Assembly (NCBI RefSeq): GCF_000720485.1
Contig: NZ_JOAX01000025.1
Location: forward strand, 62,001-126,000
Source of the DNA: Streptomyces ochraceiscleroticus
GTDB lineage: Bacteria > Actinomycetota > Actinomycetes > Streptomycetales > Streptomycetaceae
DNA: 64,000 nucleotides
Direction: 5' to 3'
In this document: positions 19,289 to 27,666 of the stretch, one piece after another
Layout: every line of letters begins with the position of its first letter
Numbering within the stretch: position 1 is the stretch's first letter
Translations under genes and position numbers: made by a program
The notes under the pieces: model-generated
Seen by the model: the letters and a program-made list of their open reading frames with translations, nothing else
What the model was told of the DNA's origin: nothing
The model's database searches: none

Positions 19289-19711
19289 ATGACCTTGAAC
19301 CCCGCGCTCATCACCAGCAGTTACGCGGCCGTCGAGCCCCACGGGACCGCCGTGACGAAGTACTTCTACGCCCACCTCTTCGCGCACCACCCCGGCGTGC
19401 GGCCGCTGTTCGCGCAGCACATGGAGGAGCAGGAGGACCGCCTCTGGAACGCGCTCGGCGGACTCGTGGCCAACCTGGAGGACACCGGCACCGTCGTCCG
19501 CATCCTCCAGGGCCTCGGCGCCCGGCACGCCGGATACGGCGCCCTCCCCGAGCACTTTCCGGCCGTCGGCGCCAGCCTGATCGCCGCGCTGGCACACTTC
19601 GCGGGCGACGCCTGGACCCCGGAGACCGAGGCGTCCTGGGCAGCGCTGTACGAGACCGTGACCGCGGTCATGACGGACGCCATGGCCGCCGCGGAGCCGA
19701 AGGCGTCATAG
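19289..19711 (+). CDS. single-domain globin
   Basis: A 140-residue protein matching the globin half of flavohaemoglobins: KYFYAHLFAHHPGVRPLF (B/C helices and CD region), a distal Gln in the segment FAQHMEEQEDRLWNAL, and the proximal His80 in LGARHAGYGALPEHF. No FAD/NAD reductase domain follows, so it is a stand-alone haem protein. Relatives bind oxygen or detoxify nitric oxide with a separate reductase; that role is inferred. The ATG at 19289 has no strong ribosome binding site. It is divergent from the PNPOx gene with 153 bp between. Confidence 0.88.
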   Translation: MTLNPALITSSYAAVEPHGTAVTKYFYAHLFAHHPGVRPLFAQHMEEQEDRLWNALGGLVANLEDTGTVVRILQGLGARHAGYGALPEHFPAVGASLIAALAHFAGDAWTPETEASWAALYETVTAVMTDAMAAAEPKAS

Positions 19712-19843
19712 CCGGGGCGGCCCCAAAACCTCCCGGCCGTGGCAGAGTGTGCGGACACCCGTCCGGGTGCGGCGGCCAGGCCGGCGCATCCGGACGGCGG
19801 GCCCGGACATCCGGGCGGCGAGCCCGGACGAGGAGGCAGCGGC

Positions 19844-20257
19844 ATGGACCGGCGGATGCGGCCAGCGGCTGCCCTGCGGGCGCTGCTCGCGGTCTTCGCG
19901 CTCGTCCTCGGCGGGCTGAGCCCCACGGCGGCGGCCGCCGCCACGGCACCGTACGAGGGCGGCGCGTCGTACACGGGTGGCGCCTCGTACACCGCCACGG
20001 GCCCGGCGGGCGCTCCGCACGCGCACGACGGCTCCGCGCACCCCGCGAACCTGCACGCCGTCCTCCGTACCGGCGGCCGCACCGCGCCGGCCGAACAGCA
20101 CGTGGCCCACCCGGCCCCGGGCCTCGGCCCGGCCGGCCGCCACACACCCCGGCCGCGCGCCCTGTCCTGGCTCCCGGTGTGCCGGGACACCACCGGCCGG
20201 GAGCAGTTCTCGGCGGGCCTCCGGCCGGCCCGCGCCCCGCCCCTTTCCAACAGGTGA
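19844..20257 (+). CDS. small secreted protein of unknown function
   Basis: A 137-residue protein with a clear Sec signal peptide: basic MDRRMRP, a hydrophobic core to about residue 25, then Ala-rich cleavage sequence around residues 28-33. The mature part is low complexity with repeated GGASYT units near residue 40 and several His and Pro residues; no domain is recognised. The ATG at 19844 is set by AGGAGG at 19831-19836. It lies 152 bp upstream of secDF on the same strand. Given this composition I cannot exclude that only the signal-peptide part is under selection. Confidence 0.65.
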   Translation: MDRRMRPAAALRALLAVFALVLGGLSPTAAAAATAPYEGGASYTGGASYTATGPAGAPHAHDGSAHPANLHAVLRTGGRTAPAEQHVAHPAPGLGPAGRHTPRPRALSWLPVCRDTTGREQFSAGLRPARAPPLSNR

Positions 20258-20409
20258 ACACGTCACACGGCACGCCCTGACCCGGCCACGGGCCGAGGGG
20301 GCGTCCGCCGTGCTTCCCACCGTGCCCGTACGCCCGCGTACCGGCACGGACCTCCGCCGCGCCCGTACGCAACCGGTCGCGCGGCGCCGCCTGTTGGAGG
20401 CCCCATCCC

Positions 20410-22770
20410 ATGAACCGTGCATCGAGGCTGCGCGCGCTGCTCGCGCTCGCCGTCCTCGCCCTCTCGCTCTACCTCTCCCTCACCCAGTCCCCGCGCCTCG
20501 GGCTCGACCTGCGCGGCGGTACGCAACTCGTCCTGGAGACCCGGGACTCGCCCACCGCGAAGGCCGACCGCGCGGCCACTGAACGCACACTCGAAGTACT
20601 GCGCCGCCGTGTCGACGGCCTCGGCGTCTCCGAACCGAACCTCGCCCGCTCCGGCGAGCACCGCATCGTCGTCGAACTCCCCGGCGTCCAGGACCCCCGC
20701 GAGGCCGCCGAGGTCCTCGGCCGCACCGCCCAGCTCACCTTCCACCCCGTGCTCGGCGCGGACCCGCAAGGCCCCGGCAGCCCCGGCCCCAAGGACAAGC
20801 GCACCCTGCGCGACGAGTCCGGGCAGCCGCTGCGCGTCGGACCGGCCGCGCTCACCGGCGAACAGGTCGACGGCGCCGAGGCCGGCTTCGACGCCGAGCG
20901 CGGCAGCGGCTGGTACGTCACCGTCGACCTGCGCGGCAGCGGCGAGCAGAAGTGGGCCGAGCTCACCGGCGAGGCCGCCTGCAAGCCGGCGGGCGACCCG
21001 GCCCGGCGCGCCGCCATCGTCCTCGACGACAAGGTCATCTCCTCCCCGCAGGTGAACGAGTCGGTGGCCTGCGGCACCGGCATCACCGGCGGCTCGACCC
21101 AGATCACCGGCAATTTCACCCAGCAGGAGGCCCAGGACCTCGCGCTGCTCATCAAGGGCGGCGCGCTGCCCGTACCGGTCGAGCTGATCGAGCAGCGGAC
21201 CGTCGGGCCGACGCTGGGCGCCGACGCCATCGAGGCCAGCGCCGAGGCCGCGGTCATCGGCATCACCCTCACCGCGCTCTTCATCACCGTCGTCTACCGG
21301 CTGCTCGGCGTCCTCGCCGCGCTGGCCCTGGCCTGCTACGCGCTGATCTCCTACGCCGCGCTGCTCGCGCTCGGCGCCACCCTCACCCTCCCGGGCCTGG
21401 CCGGCTTCGTGCTGGCCATCGGGATGGCGGTGGACGCCAACGTCCTGGTGTTTGAACGCGCCAGGGAGGAGTACGCGACCGGGCGGAGGAAGAAGCGGCG
21501 CGGCGGCGCGGAGAACGGCGCGCGGACGGACGTCCGCACCGCCCTGACCGCCGGCTTCCGCAACGCCTTCAGCGCCGTCGCGGACTCCAACATCACCACC
21601 CTGCTCGCCGCCGGACTGCTGTTCTTCTTCGCCTCCGGGCCGGTGCGCGGCTTCGGCGTCACCCTCTCCATCGGCGTCCTCGCCTCGATGATCAGCGCCC
21701 TGGTCGTCACCCGGGTCCTCGCCGAATTCGCCCTCGCCCGCGACCTCGTACGGACGGCGCCGCGCCTCACCGGACTGGCCGACGAGGGCCGGGTCCGCAC
21801 CTGGCTCACCCGCCGCGACCCCGACCTGATGCGCCACCGGCGCCGCTGGCTCGCCGCCTCCGCGCTCGTCCTGGCCGTGGCCGCCGGCGGGATCGGGCTG
21901 CGCGGCCTGGACTTCGGCGTGGAATTCACCGGCGGCCGCATGGTCGAGTACGCCACCGCCACCGAAGTGGAACCCGGCGCGGCCCGCAAGGCGCTCGCCG
22001 ACGCCGGCTTCCCGCGCGCCGTGGTCAACTCCTCGGGAGAGGGCGACCTCACCGTACGCACCGAGAAGCTGACCGCCGCGCAGGAGAGCGAGGTCCGGCA
22101 GGCCGTCGCCGGGCTGGGCGGGAAGACCGAGAAGGTACGGGACGAGCTGATCGGGCCGAGCCTGGGGGACGAGCTGCGCCGCAACGCGCTGATCGCCCTC
22201 GGCGTGGCGCTGCTCGCCCAGCTCGCCTACCTGGCGGCCCGCTTCCGCTGGACCTTCGGCGCCTCGGCGGTCGCCGCGATGGCCCACGACGTGCTGATCC
22301 TGGTCGGCGTCTTCGCCTGGCTGGGCAAGCCCGTGGACGGAGTGTTCCTGGCGGCGCTGCTCACCGTCATCGGGTACTCCGTCAATGACTCCGTCGTGGT
22401 CTTCGACCGGGTGCGCGAACTGTGGGGCGCCAACCGCAAGGCACCGTTCGACCGGATCGCCAACTCCGCGATCCTGCAGACCCTGCCGCGCACGGTGAAC
22501 ACCGGCATCGGCGCCGTGCTGATCCTGGCCGCGCTGGCGTTCCTGGGCGGCGACACGCTCACCGACTTCGCGGTGGCGCTGCTGATCGGCATCGGCGTGG
22601 GCACGTACTCGTCGCTGTTCACGGCGATGCCGCTGGCGATCTCGCTGGAGGCACGCAGTACGGCGCCGCCGCCCCGGCCGGCCGGACGGGCCAAGTCTGC
22701 GCCGTCGACGGCCGGGCCCCGGCGCCGGGCGGGGGCCCGGCGGGCCGAGGACTCGGGGGCGGTGGTCTGA
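20410..22770 (+). CDS. secDF: fused protein-export membrane protein SecDF
   Basis: A 786-residue fusion of SecD and SecF, which together use the proton gradient to help pull secreted proteins across the membrane after SecYEG/SecA. One N-terminal membrane segment (residues ~8-24) precedes LGLDLRGGTQLVLE (the SecD D1 motif) and the large extracytoplasmic P1 domain. The five SecD membrane helices contain AIGMAVDANVLVFERARE. The SecF half begins near residue 480 with GLRGLDFGVEFTGGRMVEY and contains VIGYSVNDSVVVFDRVRE, the D/R pair of the proton path. Streptomyces usually also has separate secD and secF, so this is probably the second copy. GGAGG at 20396-20400 sets ATG 20410. Confidence 0.95.
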   Translation: MNRASRLRALLALAVLALSLYLSLTQSPRLGLDLRGGTQLVLETRDSPTAKADRAATERTLEVLRRRVDGLGVSEPNLARSGEHRIVVELPGVQDPREAAEVLGRTAQLTFHPVLGADPQGPGSPGPKDKRTLRDESGQPLRVGPAALTGEQVDGAEAGFDAERGSGWYVTVDLRGSGEQKWAELTGEAACKPAGDPARRAAIVLDDKVISSPQVNESVACGTGITGGSTQITGNFTQQEAQDLALLIKGGALPVPVELIEQRTVGPTLGADAIEASAEAAVIGITLTALFITVVYRLLGVLAALALACYALISYAALLALGATLTLPGLAGFVLAIGMAVDANVLVFERAREEYATGRRKKRRGGAENGARTDVRTALTAGFRNAFSAVADSNITTLLAAGLLFFFASGPVRGFGVTLSIGVLASMISALVVTRVLAEFALARDLVRTAPRLTGLADEGRVRTWLTRRDPDLMRHRRRWLAASALVLAVAAGGIGLRGLDFGVEFTGGRMVEYATATEVEPGAARKALADAGFPRAVVNSSGEGDLTVRTEKLTAAQESEVRQAVAGLGGKTEKVRDELIGPSLGDELRRNALIALGVALLAQLAYLAARFRWTFGASAVAAMAHDVLILVGVFAWLGKPVDGVFLAALLTVIGYSVNDSVVVFDRVRELWGANRKAPFDRIANSAILQTLPRTVNTGIGAVLILAALAFLGGDTLTDFAVALLIGIGVGTYSSLFTAMPLAISLEARSTAPPPRPAGRAKSAPSTAGPRRRAGARRAEDSGAVV

Positions 22771-22788
22771 CGGTACGCACACCTGGGA

Positions 22789-22813
22789 GCGGGCCGTATC
22801 CGGTACGGCCCGC
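22789..22813. terminator. bidirectional hairpin between secDF and the permease
   Basis: A perfect 10-bp stem, GCGGGCCGTA at 22789-22798 with TACGGCCCGC at 22804-22813, separated by 5 bases. It sits between convergent stop codons at 22770 and 22821. Confidence 0.65.
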
Positions 22814-22820
22814 CTCCGGG

Positions 22821-24329
22821 TCAGGCGCGTGGAGCCTTCGCCTCCGTCGCCGACACCGCCGTGGCTCCGGTACTCGGCAGGCCGACGGGCGTCTCTGCCG
22901 GTGCCTCGGCCGCGGCCCCGCCCGGCCCCCGCTTCCGGTACGCGCGCACCCCGTACGCCGCGAGCACCACCAGGAGCGTGACCGCGCTGGCGGCGAAGTC
23001 CATGCGGGTGGACGGCAGTACGGCCATCGTGACGATCACGACCGCCATCGCGGCCACCGTGAACCAGCTCAGGTACGGGTACCACCACATCCGGAGCTGG
23101 AGGGAGCCCGGGTCCTCGCGCTCCAGGCGGCGGCGCAGCCGCAGTTGGGAGAGGGCGACGAGGAGGTACACGAAGAGGGCCACCGCGCCGTAGGAGTGCA
23201 CGATGAAGGAGAAGACCGCGTCCGGCGAGACGTAGGCGATGATCACCGAGACATAGCCGAGGGTGGTCGCGAGGAGGATCGCGCGGCGCGGCACGCCGCG
23301 CTTGCTGAGCTTGGTCAGGCCGCGCGGCGCGTCGCCGTTCCTGGTGAGCGCGAAGACGATGCGGGAGGCGCTGTAGAGCCCGGCGTTGAGCGAGGAGAGC
23401 ACGGCGACCAGGACGAGGATCCGCATCAGGGTGCCGGCGGCGGGGATGCCGATCTGCTGCAGCGCGGCGACGTACGGGCCGTCCGCCACCTCCGGCTTGT
23501 TCCACGGCACGATCGCGATGACCAGGAAGATCGAGCCGACGTAGAAGAGCAGCACGCGGAGCACGACGGAGTTGGTGGCCTTGGCGACGTTGCGGCGCGG
23601 CTCGCTGGACTCCGAGGCGGCCAGCGCGGCGATCTCGGCGCCGGTGAAGAAGCCGACGGCCGGGATGACGGCGGCGAGCACCGGGCCGATGCCGTGCGGT
23701 GCGAAGCCCTGGTGTGCGGTCAGGTTCGAGACGTCCGCTTCATGGGCGCCGGGCCACATCCCCAGGACGAATACCAGGCCGACGACGAGAAATACGGTGA
23801 TGGCGGCGACCTTGATTGAGGAGAACCAGTACTCGAACTCCCCGAAGGACTTCACCGAGAACATGTTGACCGCGGTGAGGATGACCATCAGGCAGAGGCT
23901 GATGACCCACAGCGGAATGCCCGGCAGCCAGACGTGCAGCTGGCTCGCGCCGGCCACCGCCTCCAGCGCGACGACATTCACCCAGAAATACCAGTAGAGC
24001 CAGCCGATGGTGAATCCGCCCCAATTTCCCAGGGCGAGGCGGGCGTACGCGTAGAAGGAACCCACCGAGGGGCGGGCCACCGCCATTTCGCCCAGCATCC
24101 GCATCACCAGGATGACCAGCCCGCCGGCCAGCAGGAACGAGATGATCGCGGCGGGTCCGGCGTCCTCGATGACCACGCCGCTGCCGACGAAGAGTCCCGC
24201 GCCGATGACTCCGCCCAGGGCGATGAGCCGCATATGGCGCTGTTTGAGTTCGCCGCGCAGGCCGGCCCCTTCGACGGCTTCCTTGTTGTTCTCTCCCACG
24301 GGTTCCCCATTTCGTTGGGTAATCGGCAT
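22821..24329 (-). CDS. APC-superfamily amino acid permease (GABA-permease-like)
   Basis: About 502 residues with 12 predicted membrane helices. The first helix has LIALGGVIGAGLFVGSG, the family's substrate and sodium-site motif, and the cluster after helix 8 contains LNAGLYSASRIVFALTRNGDAP. It belongs to the amino acid transporter family that includes GabP and aromatic amino acid permeases; the substrate is not encoded in any motif I can read. The position next to a taurine-type aminotransferase and alanine dehydrogenase suggests uptake of taurine or another omega-amino acid. Besides ATG 24329, a GTG at 24299 (giving 492 residues) is a plausible start because it has GGGGA upstream. A repeat-rich region lies upstream. 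Confidence 0.92.
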   Translation of the reverse strand: MPITQRNGEPVGENNKEAVEGAGLRGELKQRHMRLIALGGVIGAGLFVGSGVVIEDAGPAAIISFLLAGGLVILVMRMLGEMAVARPSVGSFYAYARLALGNWGGFTIGWLYWYFWVNVVALEAVAGASQLHVWLPGIPLWVISLCLMVILTAVNMFSVKSFGEFEYWFSSIKVAAITVFLVVGLVFVLGMWPGAHEADVSNLTAHQGFAPHGIGPVLAAVIPAVGFFTGAEIAALAASESSEPRRNVAKATNSVVLRVLLFYVGSIFLVIAIVPWNKPEVADGPYVAALQQIGIPAAGTLMRILVLVAVLSSLNAGLYSASRIVFALTRNGDAPRGLTKLSKRGVPRRAILLATTLGYVSVIIAYVSPDAVFSFIVHSYGAVALFVYLLVALSQLRLRRRLEREDPGSLQLRMWWYPYLSWFTVAAMAVVIVTMAVLPSTRMDFAASAVTLLVVLAAYGVRAYRKRGPGGAAAEAPAETPVGLPSTGATAVSATEAKAPRA

Positions 24330-24455
24330 TGCCCGGGATGATGGCCGTCCGGTGAACTCCTGAGAAAGCGCCAGAAAGCAGCGATATCGCGGTACCAGAG
24401 AGAGCCTAATACGCGGACATTAAGTGGGTGTTGCACGCTTATTGCACGGCGACCG

Positions 24456-24535
24456 TTTCCGGGCACGCCGGGCTTCGGGTACGCCAAGCTTCGGGTACGC
24501 CAATCTCCGGGGACGCGAAGTTTCGGGTACCCAAG
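24456..24535. repeat. five tandem 16-bp repeats
   Basis: Units at 24456, 24472, 24488, 24504 and 24520. The second and third are identical (GCTTCGGGTACGCCAA); the others differ at three to six positions. The period is exactly 16 bp throughout. Confidence 0.9.
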
Positions 24536-24544
24536 GAAGGCGGG

Positions 24545-24621
24545 CGTGTCCGCACCGCCTCCCTTGGGTAACCCCCTGCTGGGGGGACGGGGGTGTTCGA
24601 GCCGCCCCGTATACGCGCCGG
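24545..24621. repeat. 77-bp direct repeat, copy A
   Basis: Matches copy B (24651-24727) at 71 of 77 positions. It contains a C5/G6 hairpin (CCCCCTGCTGGGGGG) that resembles a small terminator stem, then GTGTTCGA and CCCCGTATACGCGCC. Confidence 0.88.
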
Positions 24622-24650
24622 TGTCGAGGCCGCAGCGTCGAGGGCACGGA

Positions 24651-24727
24651 CGTGTCCGCGCCGCCCCCTTCGGGTAACCCCCTGCTGGGGGGACCGGGGT
24701 GTTCGACCCGCCCCGTATACGCGCCGG
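24651..24727. repeat. 77-bp direct repeat, copy B
   Basis: Second copy, starting 106 bp after copy A, with the same C5/G6 hairpin and the same GTATAC-containing end. Only 6 substitutions and no indels separate the two, suggesting recent duplication. Confidence 0.88.
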
Positions 24728-24792
24728 CGGCCTCAGCCCAGGACCGCCCGCCGCACAGCGGCCTCAGCCCAGTGCGCCCCGCTGCCCGGGCG

Positions 24793-26163
24793 TCAGCCCA
24801 GCACGCTCCGCTGGACGTCCGCGACCATCACGTCCACGCCCGACAGCAACTCGCCCAGTACCTCGCGGTCGGCCACCAGCGGCGGCGAGATCATCAGCAT
24901 CGTCGCGCCCCGGTCGTCGGGCCGCAGGATGACGCCCGTGCGCTTGAAGGCGCTCGGCAGCACCTCGCGGAGTACCTTCGTCGACTCCTCCTCGGTCAGC
25001 TCGCGGCCGGTCTCGCTGTCGGCCATCAGCTCCACCGCGTAGAAGAAGCCCATGCCGCGCACGTCCTTCACGACGCGGTAGCGGTCCTTGAGCGACTCCA
25101 GCCCGGCGCGCAGCTCGGGGCCGAGGGTGCGGACGTTGCCGAGGACGTTCTCGTCCCGCATGGCGGTGATGTTGGCGACCGCGACCGCGGTGGAGACCGG
25201 GTGGCCGCCCCAGGTCGCGCCGTGCGTGAACGTACCGCCCTTCGGCGACTCGAACAGGCCGCGCACCAGCGGCTCCCGGGCGATCATGCCGCCCAGCGGC
25301 GCGTACCCGGACGTGGACCCCTTGGCGAAGGTGATCATGTCGGGCACGACGCCGAAGTACCCGCTGCCGAACCACTCGCCCAGCCGCCCGAAGGAGCAGA
25401 TGACCTCGTCGGCGACCAGCAGCACGCCGTACTTGTCGCAGATCCGCCGCAGCTCGCGCCAGTACCCGTCCGGTGGCACGAGCGCGCCCCGCCCGTTCTG
25501 CACCGGCTCCGCGAAGACCGCGGCGACCGTCTCCGGGCCCTCCTCGACGATGGCCTGCTCGATGGCGCGTACGACGTCGAGCTGGTCCGCCGGGCCGCAA
25601 TCGCCGGTGAAGCCAAGGGTGTTGGGCACGTGGCGGATGCCGGGGAGGAGGGGCAGGAAGGGGTCGCGGATCTTCGGGAGGCCGGTCACCGACAGGGCGC
25701 CGAGCGTCACGCCGTGGTACGCCATACTGCGGCTGATGATCTTCGTGCGCTCCGTCGCGCCCTGGCTCTTGTGGTACTGCCGGGCGAATTTGATGGCCGT
25801 CTCCACGGCCTCCGAACCGGAGTTGACGAACCAGGTGACGCTCAGGTCGCCGGGCGCCAGGTCGGCTATCAGGCTCGCCGCCTCGACGGCCGGCGGGTGC
25901 GCCGCGCCCCAGTTCGTGGAGTACGGCAGCGTCTCCATCTGCTTGGCCGCGGCGGCCACGATGTCGCCGCGGCCGTGGCCCATGTTGACGCAGAACAGCC
26001 CAGCCAGGCCGTCCAGGAAGCGGCGGCCCCGCTCGTCGTAGAGGTGGCAGCCCTCGCTGCGGACGAAGACCGGCAGGCCCTCGTCCTGCCAGACGTCGTG
26101 ACGGGTGAAGTGCTGGCCGAGGTGTGCCTGCGCCTTGGCGCGGAGGGAGGAGTCGGTGCTCAC
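24793..26163 (-). CDS. class III aminotransferase, probable taurine:pyruvate aminotransferase
   Basis: A 456-residue pyridoxal-phosphate enzyme. The cofactor lysine is at about residue 281 in ITFAKGSTSGYAPLGG, with phosphate-binding segments FVNSGSEAVETA and AYHGVTLGALSVTG, and ADEVICSFGRLG in the position of the DEV motif. The N-terminal EGCHLYDERGRRFLDGLAGLFCVN and RRICDKYGVLLVADEV resemble Tpa from taurine-degrading bacteria. Family members also use GABA, beta-alanine or putrescine, so the substrate is inferred from context: ald lies next to it, and xsc and pta 7-10 kb away. GTG 26163 is preceded by GGAAGGAC. It lies 83 bp after ald on the same strand, so the two are probably one operon. 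Confidence 0.88.
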   Translation of the reverse strand: MSTDSSLRAKAQAHLGQHFTRHDVWQDEGLPVFVRSEGCHLYDERGRRFLDGLAGLFCVNMGHGRGDIVAAAAKQMETLPYSTNWGAAHPPAVEAASLIADLAPGDLSVTWFVNSGSEAVETAIKFARQYHKSQGATERTKIISRSMAYHGVTLGALSVTGLPKIRDPFLPLLPGIRHVPNTLGFTGDCGPADQLDVVRAIEQAIVEEGPETVAAVFAEPVQNGRGALVPPDGYWRELRRICDKYGVLLVADEVICSFGRLGEWFGSGYFGVVPDMITFAKGSTSGYAPLGGMIAREPLVRGLFESPKGGTFTHGATWGGHPVSTAVAVANITAMRDENVLGNVRTLGPELRAGLESLKDRYRVVKDVRGMGFFYAVELMADSETGRELTEEESTKVLREVLPSAFKRTGVILRPDDRGATMLMISPPLVADREVLGELLSGVDVMVADVQRSVLG

Positions 26164-26246
26164 GGTGGTCCTTCCGGAAGGGGGAGCGGGTGGGGCGGAG
26201 GTACGGTCCGGGCCCGCGCGGCGGACGGGCGGGCCCGGCGCGCGTC

Positions 26247-27362
26247 TCAGACGAGGACCTCGTCGACGTCGACGTACTTCAGGTCGTGTGCCTCGGCCAC
26301 CGGCTGGTAGGTGAGCTGGCCGCCCACCACGTTGATGCCGCGCTTGACGGCGGGGTCGGCTGCGGCCGCGGCGGCCAGGCCGTTGTCGGCGATGGCCAGG
26401 ACGTACGGCAGGGTCACGTTGGTCAGCGCGTATGTGGAGGTGTTCGGGACCGCGCCCGGCATGTTCGCGACGCAGTAGAAGACCGAGTCGTGGACCTGGT
26501 ACGTCGGGTCGGCGTGCGTGGTCGGGCGGGAGTCCTCGAAGCAGCCGCCCTGGTCGATGGCGATGTCGACCAGTACCGAGCCCTCCTTCATCCGGGAGAC
26601 CAGGTCGTTGCTGATCAGCTTGGGGGCCCGGGCGCCGGGCACCAGCACCGCGCCGATGACCAGGTCCGCCTCCAGGACGGCCCGCTCCAGCTCGAAGGCG
26701 TTGGACGCGACGGTCCTGATCCGGCCCTGGTACATCCGGTCGGCGGCGCGCAGCTTCTCGATGTTCAGGTCCAGCAGCGTGACGTCGGCCCACATGCCGG
26801 TGGCCACGGCCACGGCGTTCATGCCGGAGACGCCGGCGCCGACGACCACGACCTTGGCCGGGGAGGTGCCGGAGACGCCGCCCATCAGGACGCCGCGGCC
26901 GCCCGCGGCGCGCATCAGGTGGTAGGCGCCCACCTGCGGCGCGAGCCGGCCGGCCACCTCCGACATCGGGAAGAGCAGCGGCAGCGAGCCGTCGGCGGGC
27001 TGCACCGTCTCGTACGCGACGCCGGTGATCCCGGACTCCAGCATGGCCTGCGTGCACTCCTTGGAGGCCGCGAGGTGCAGATACGTGAAGAGGAGCTGCC
27101 CCTCGCGCATCCGGTGGTACTCCTCGGCGATCGGCTCCTTGACCTTCAGGATCATGTCGGCGGTGGCCCATACCTGATCGGCGTCCCGCAGGAGGGTGGC
27201 ACCGGCCGCTGCGTACTCGGCGTCCGGGATCGAGGAGCCGGCGCCGGCGCCCTCCTCGATGTACACGGAGTGGCCGTGGCGGACCAGCTCGTGGACGCCC
27301 GAGGGGGTGATGGCCACCCGGTACTCGTGGTTCTTGATCTCGCGCGGGATTCCGATCTTCAC
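26247..27362 (-). CDS. ald: alanine dehydrogenase
   Basis: A 371-residue enzyme, exactly the family's usual length, that converts L-alanine to pyruvate and ammonia with NAD. The N-terminal MKIGIPREIKNHEYRVAIT is diagnostic; the catalytic Lys is in LKVKEP and the catalytic His in TYLHLAA. The nucleotide-binding VVVVGAGVSGMNAV is intact. The start GTG 27362 follows GGGAG with normal spacing. With the downstream aminotransferase it would recycle the alanine formed from pyruvate during transamination and release the amino group as ammonium. It is divergent from the MocR regulator with 304 bp between. Confidence 0.96.
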   Translation of the reverse strand: MKIGIPREIKNHEYRVAITPSGVHELVRHGHSVYIEEGAGAGSSIPDAEYAAAGATLLRDADQVWATADMILKVKEPIAEEYHRMREGQLLFTYLHLAASKECTQAMLESGITGVAYETVQPADGSLPLLFPMSEVAGRLAPQVGAYHLMRAAGGRGVLMGGVSGTSPAKVVVVGAGVSGMNAVAVATGMWADVTLLDLNIEKLRAADRMYQGRIRTVASNAFELERAVLEADLVIGAVLVPGARAPKLISNDLVSRMKEGSVLVDIAIDQGGCFEDSRPTTHADPTYQVHDSVFYCVANMPGAVPNTSTYALTNVTLPYVLAIADNGLAAAAAADPAVKRGINVVGGQLTYQPVAEAHDLKYVDVDEVLV

Positions 27363-27666
27363 GAAGAACTCCCATCGGTAGGGGCGGGCGCGGGCAGGGC
27401 GCCCGGTGACATTCGGTGTCCGGGGCGGCGGCGCTCCGTCGTGATGCGTTGTGGCGTTAGCGTGCGGGGCCAACTGGTCCGGGCGTAAGCGCCAGTTCTC
27501 CGGCTTCTGATGGGTCCAGGGCCGGGGGCCCCGAAACCGACCGGGCCGGGCAATTTCTCCTGTCCGACCTCTTGGGCGGGGGCCCGGACGCGGTTACGAT
27601 CCCGTCAGCTGGCACCCCACGACAAGGCGAATCCGGTCAATCCGATGGGGGCAGTGCCGCCTCCTC
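27363..27666. promoter_or_regulatory. divergent control region between ald and the MocR regulator
   Basis: No gene is visible in these 304 bp. The sequence contains CTGGTCC at 27474-27480 and, on the opposite strand, CTGGACC (27513-27519 read in reverse), about 39 bp apart. MocR/GabR-type regulators bind paired short repeats in such gaps, and CTGGAC-containing repeats have been described for TauR; the match here is only suggestive. Confidence 0.4.

Larger units (their letters stand above)
24330..24792. other. intergenic region built from two kinds of tandem repeat
   Basis: The 463-bp gap between the permease and the aminotransferase contains no credible gene. It holds five tandem copies of a 16-bp unit (24456-24535) followed by two copies of a 77-bp unit spaced 106 bp apart (24545-24621 and 24651-24727). 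Short CAGCCCAG-containing repeats follow near 24735-24800. The sequence lies upstream of the permease and downstream of the aminotransferase, both on the minus strand. Confidence 0.85.

Noticed and set aside
20263-23505. A 1080-codon open frame on the minus strand
   Set aside because: It is antisense to secDF and part of the permease; its sequence is low-complexity Gly/Arg/Ala with no domain, typical of shadow frames in high-GC DNA.
24590-24620. tRNA-like T-arm sequence (GTTCGA) in the 77-bp repeats
   Set aside because: No acceptor, D or anticodon arms can be formed around it.
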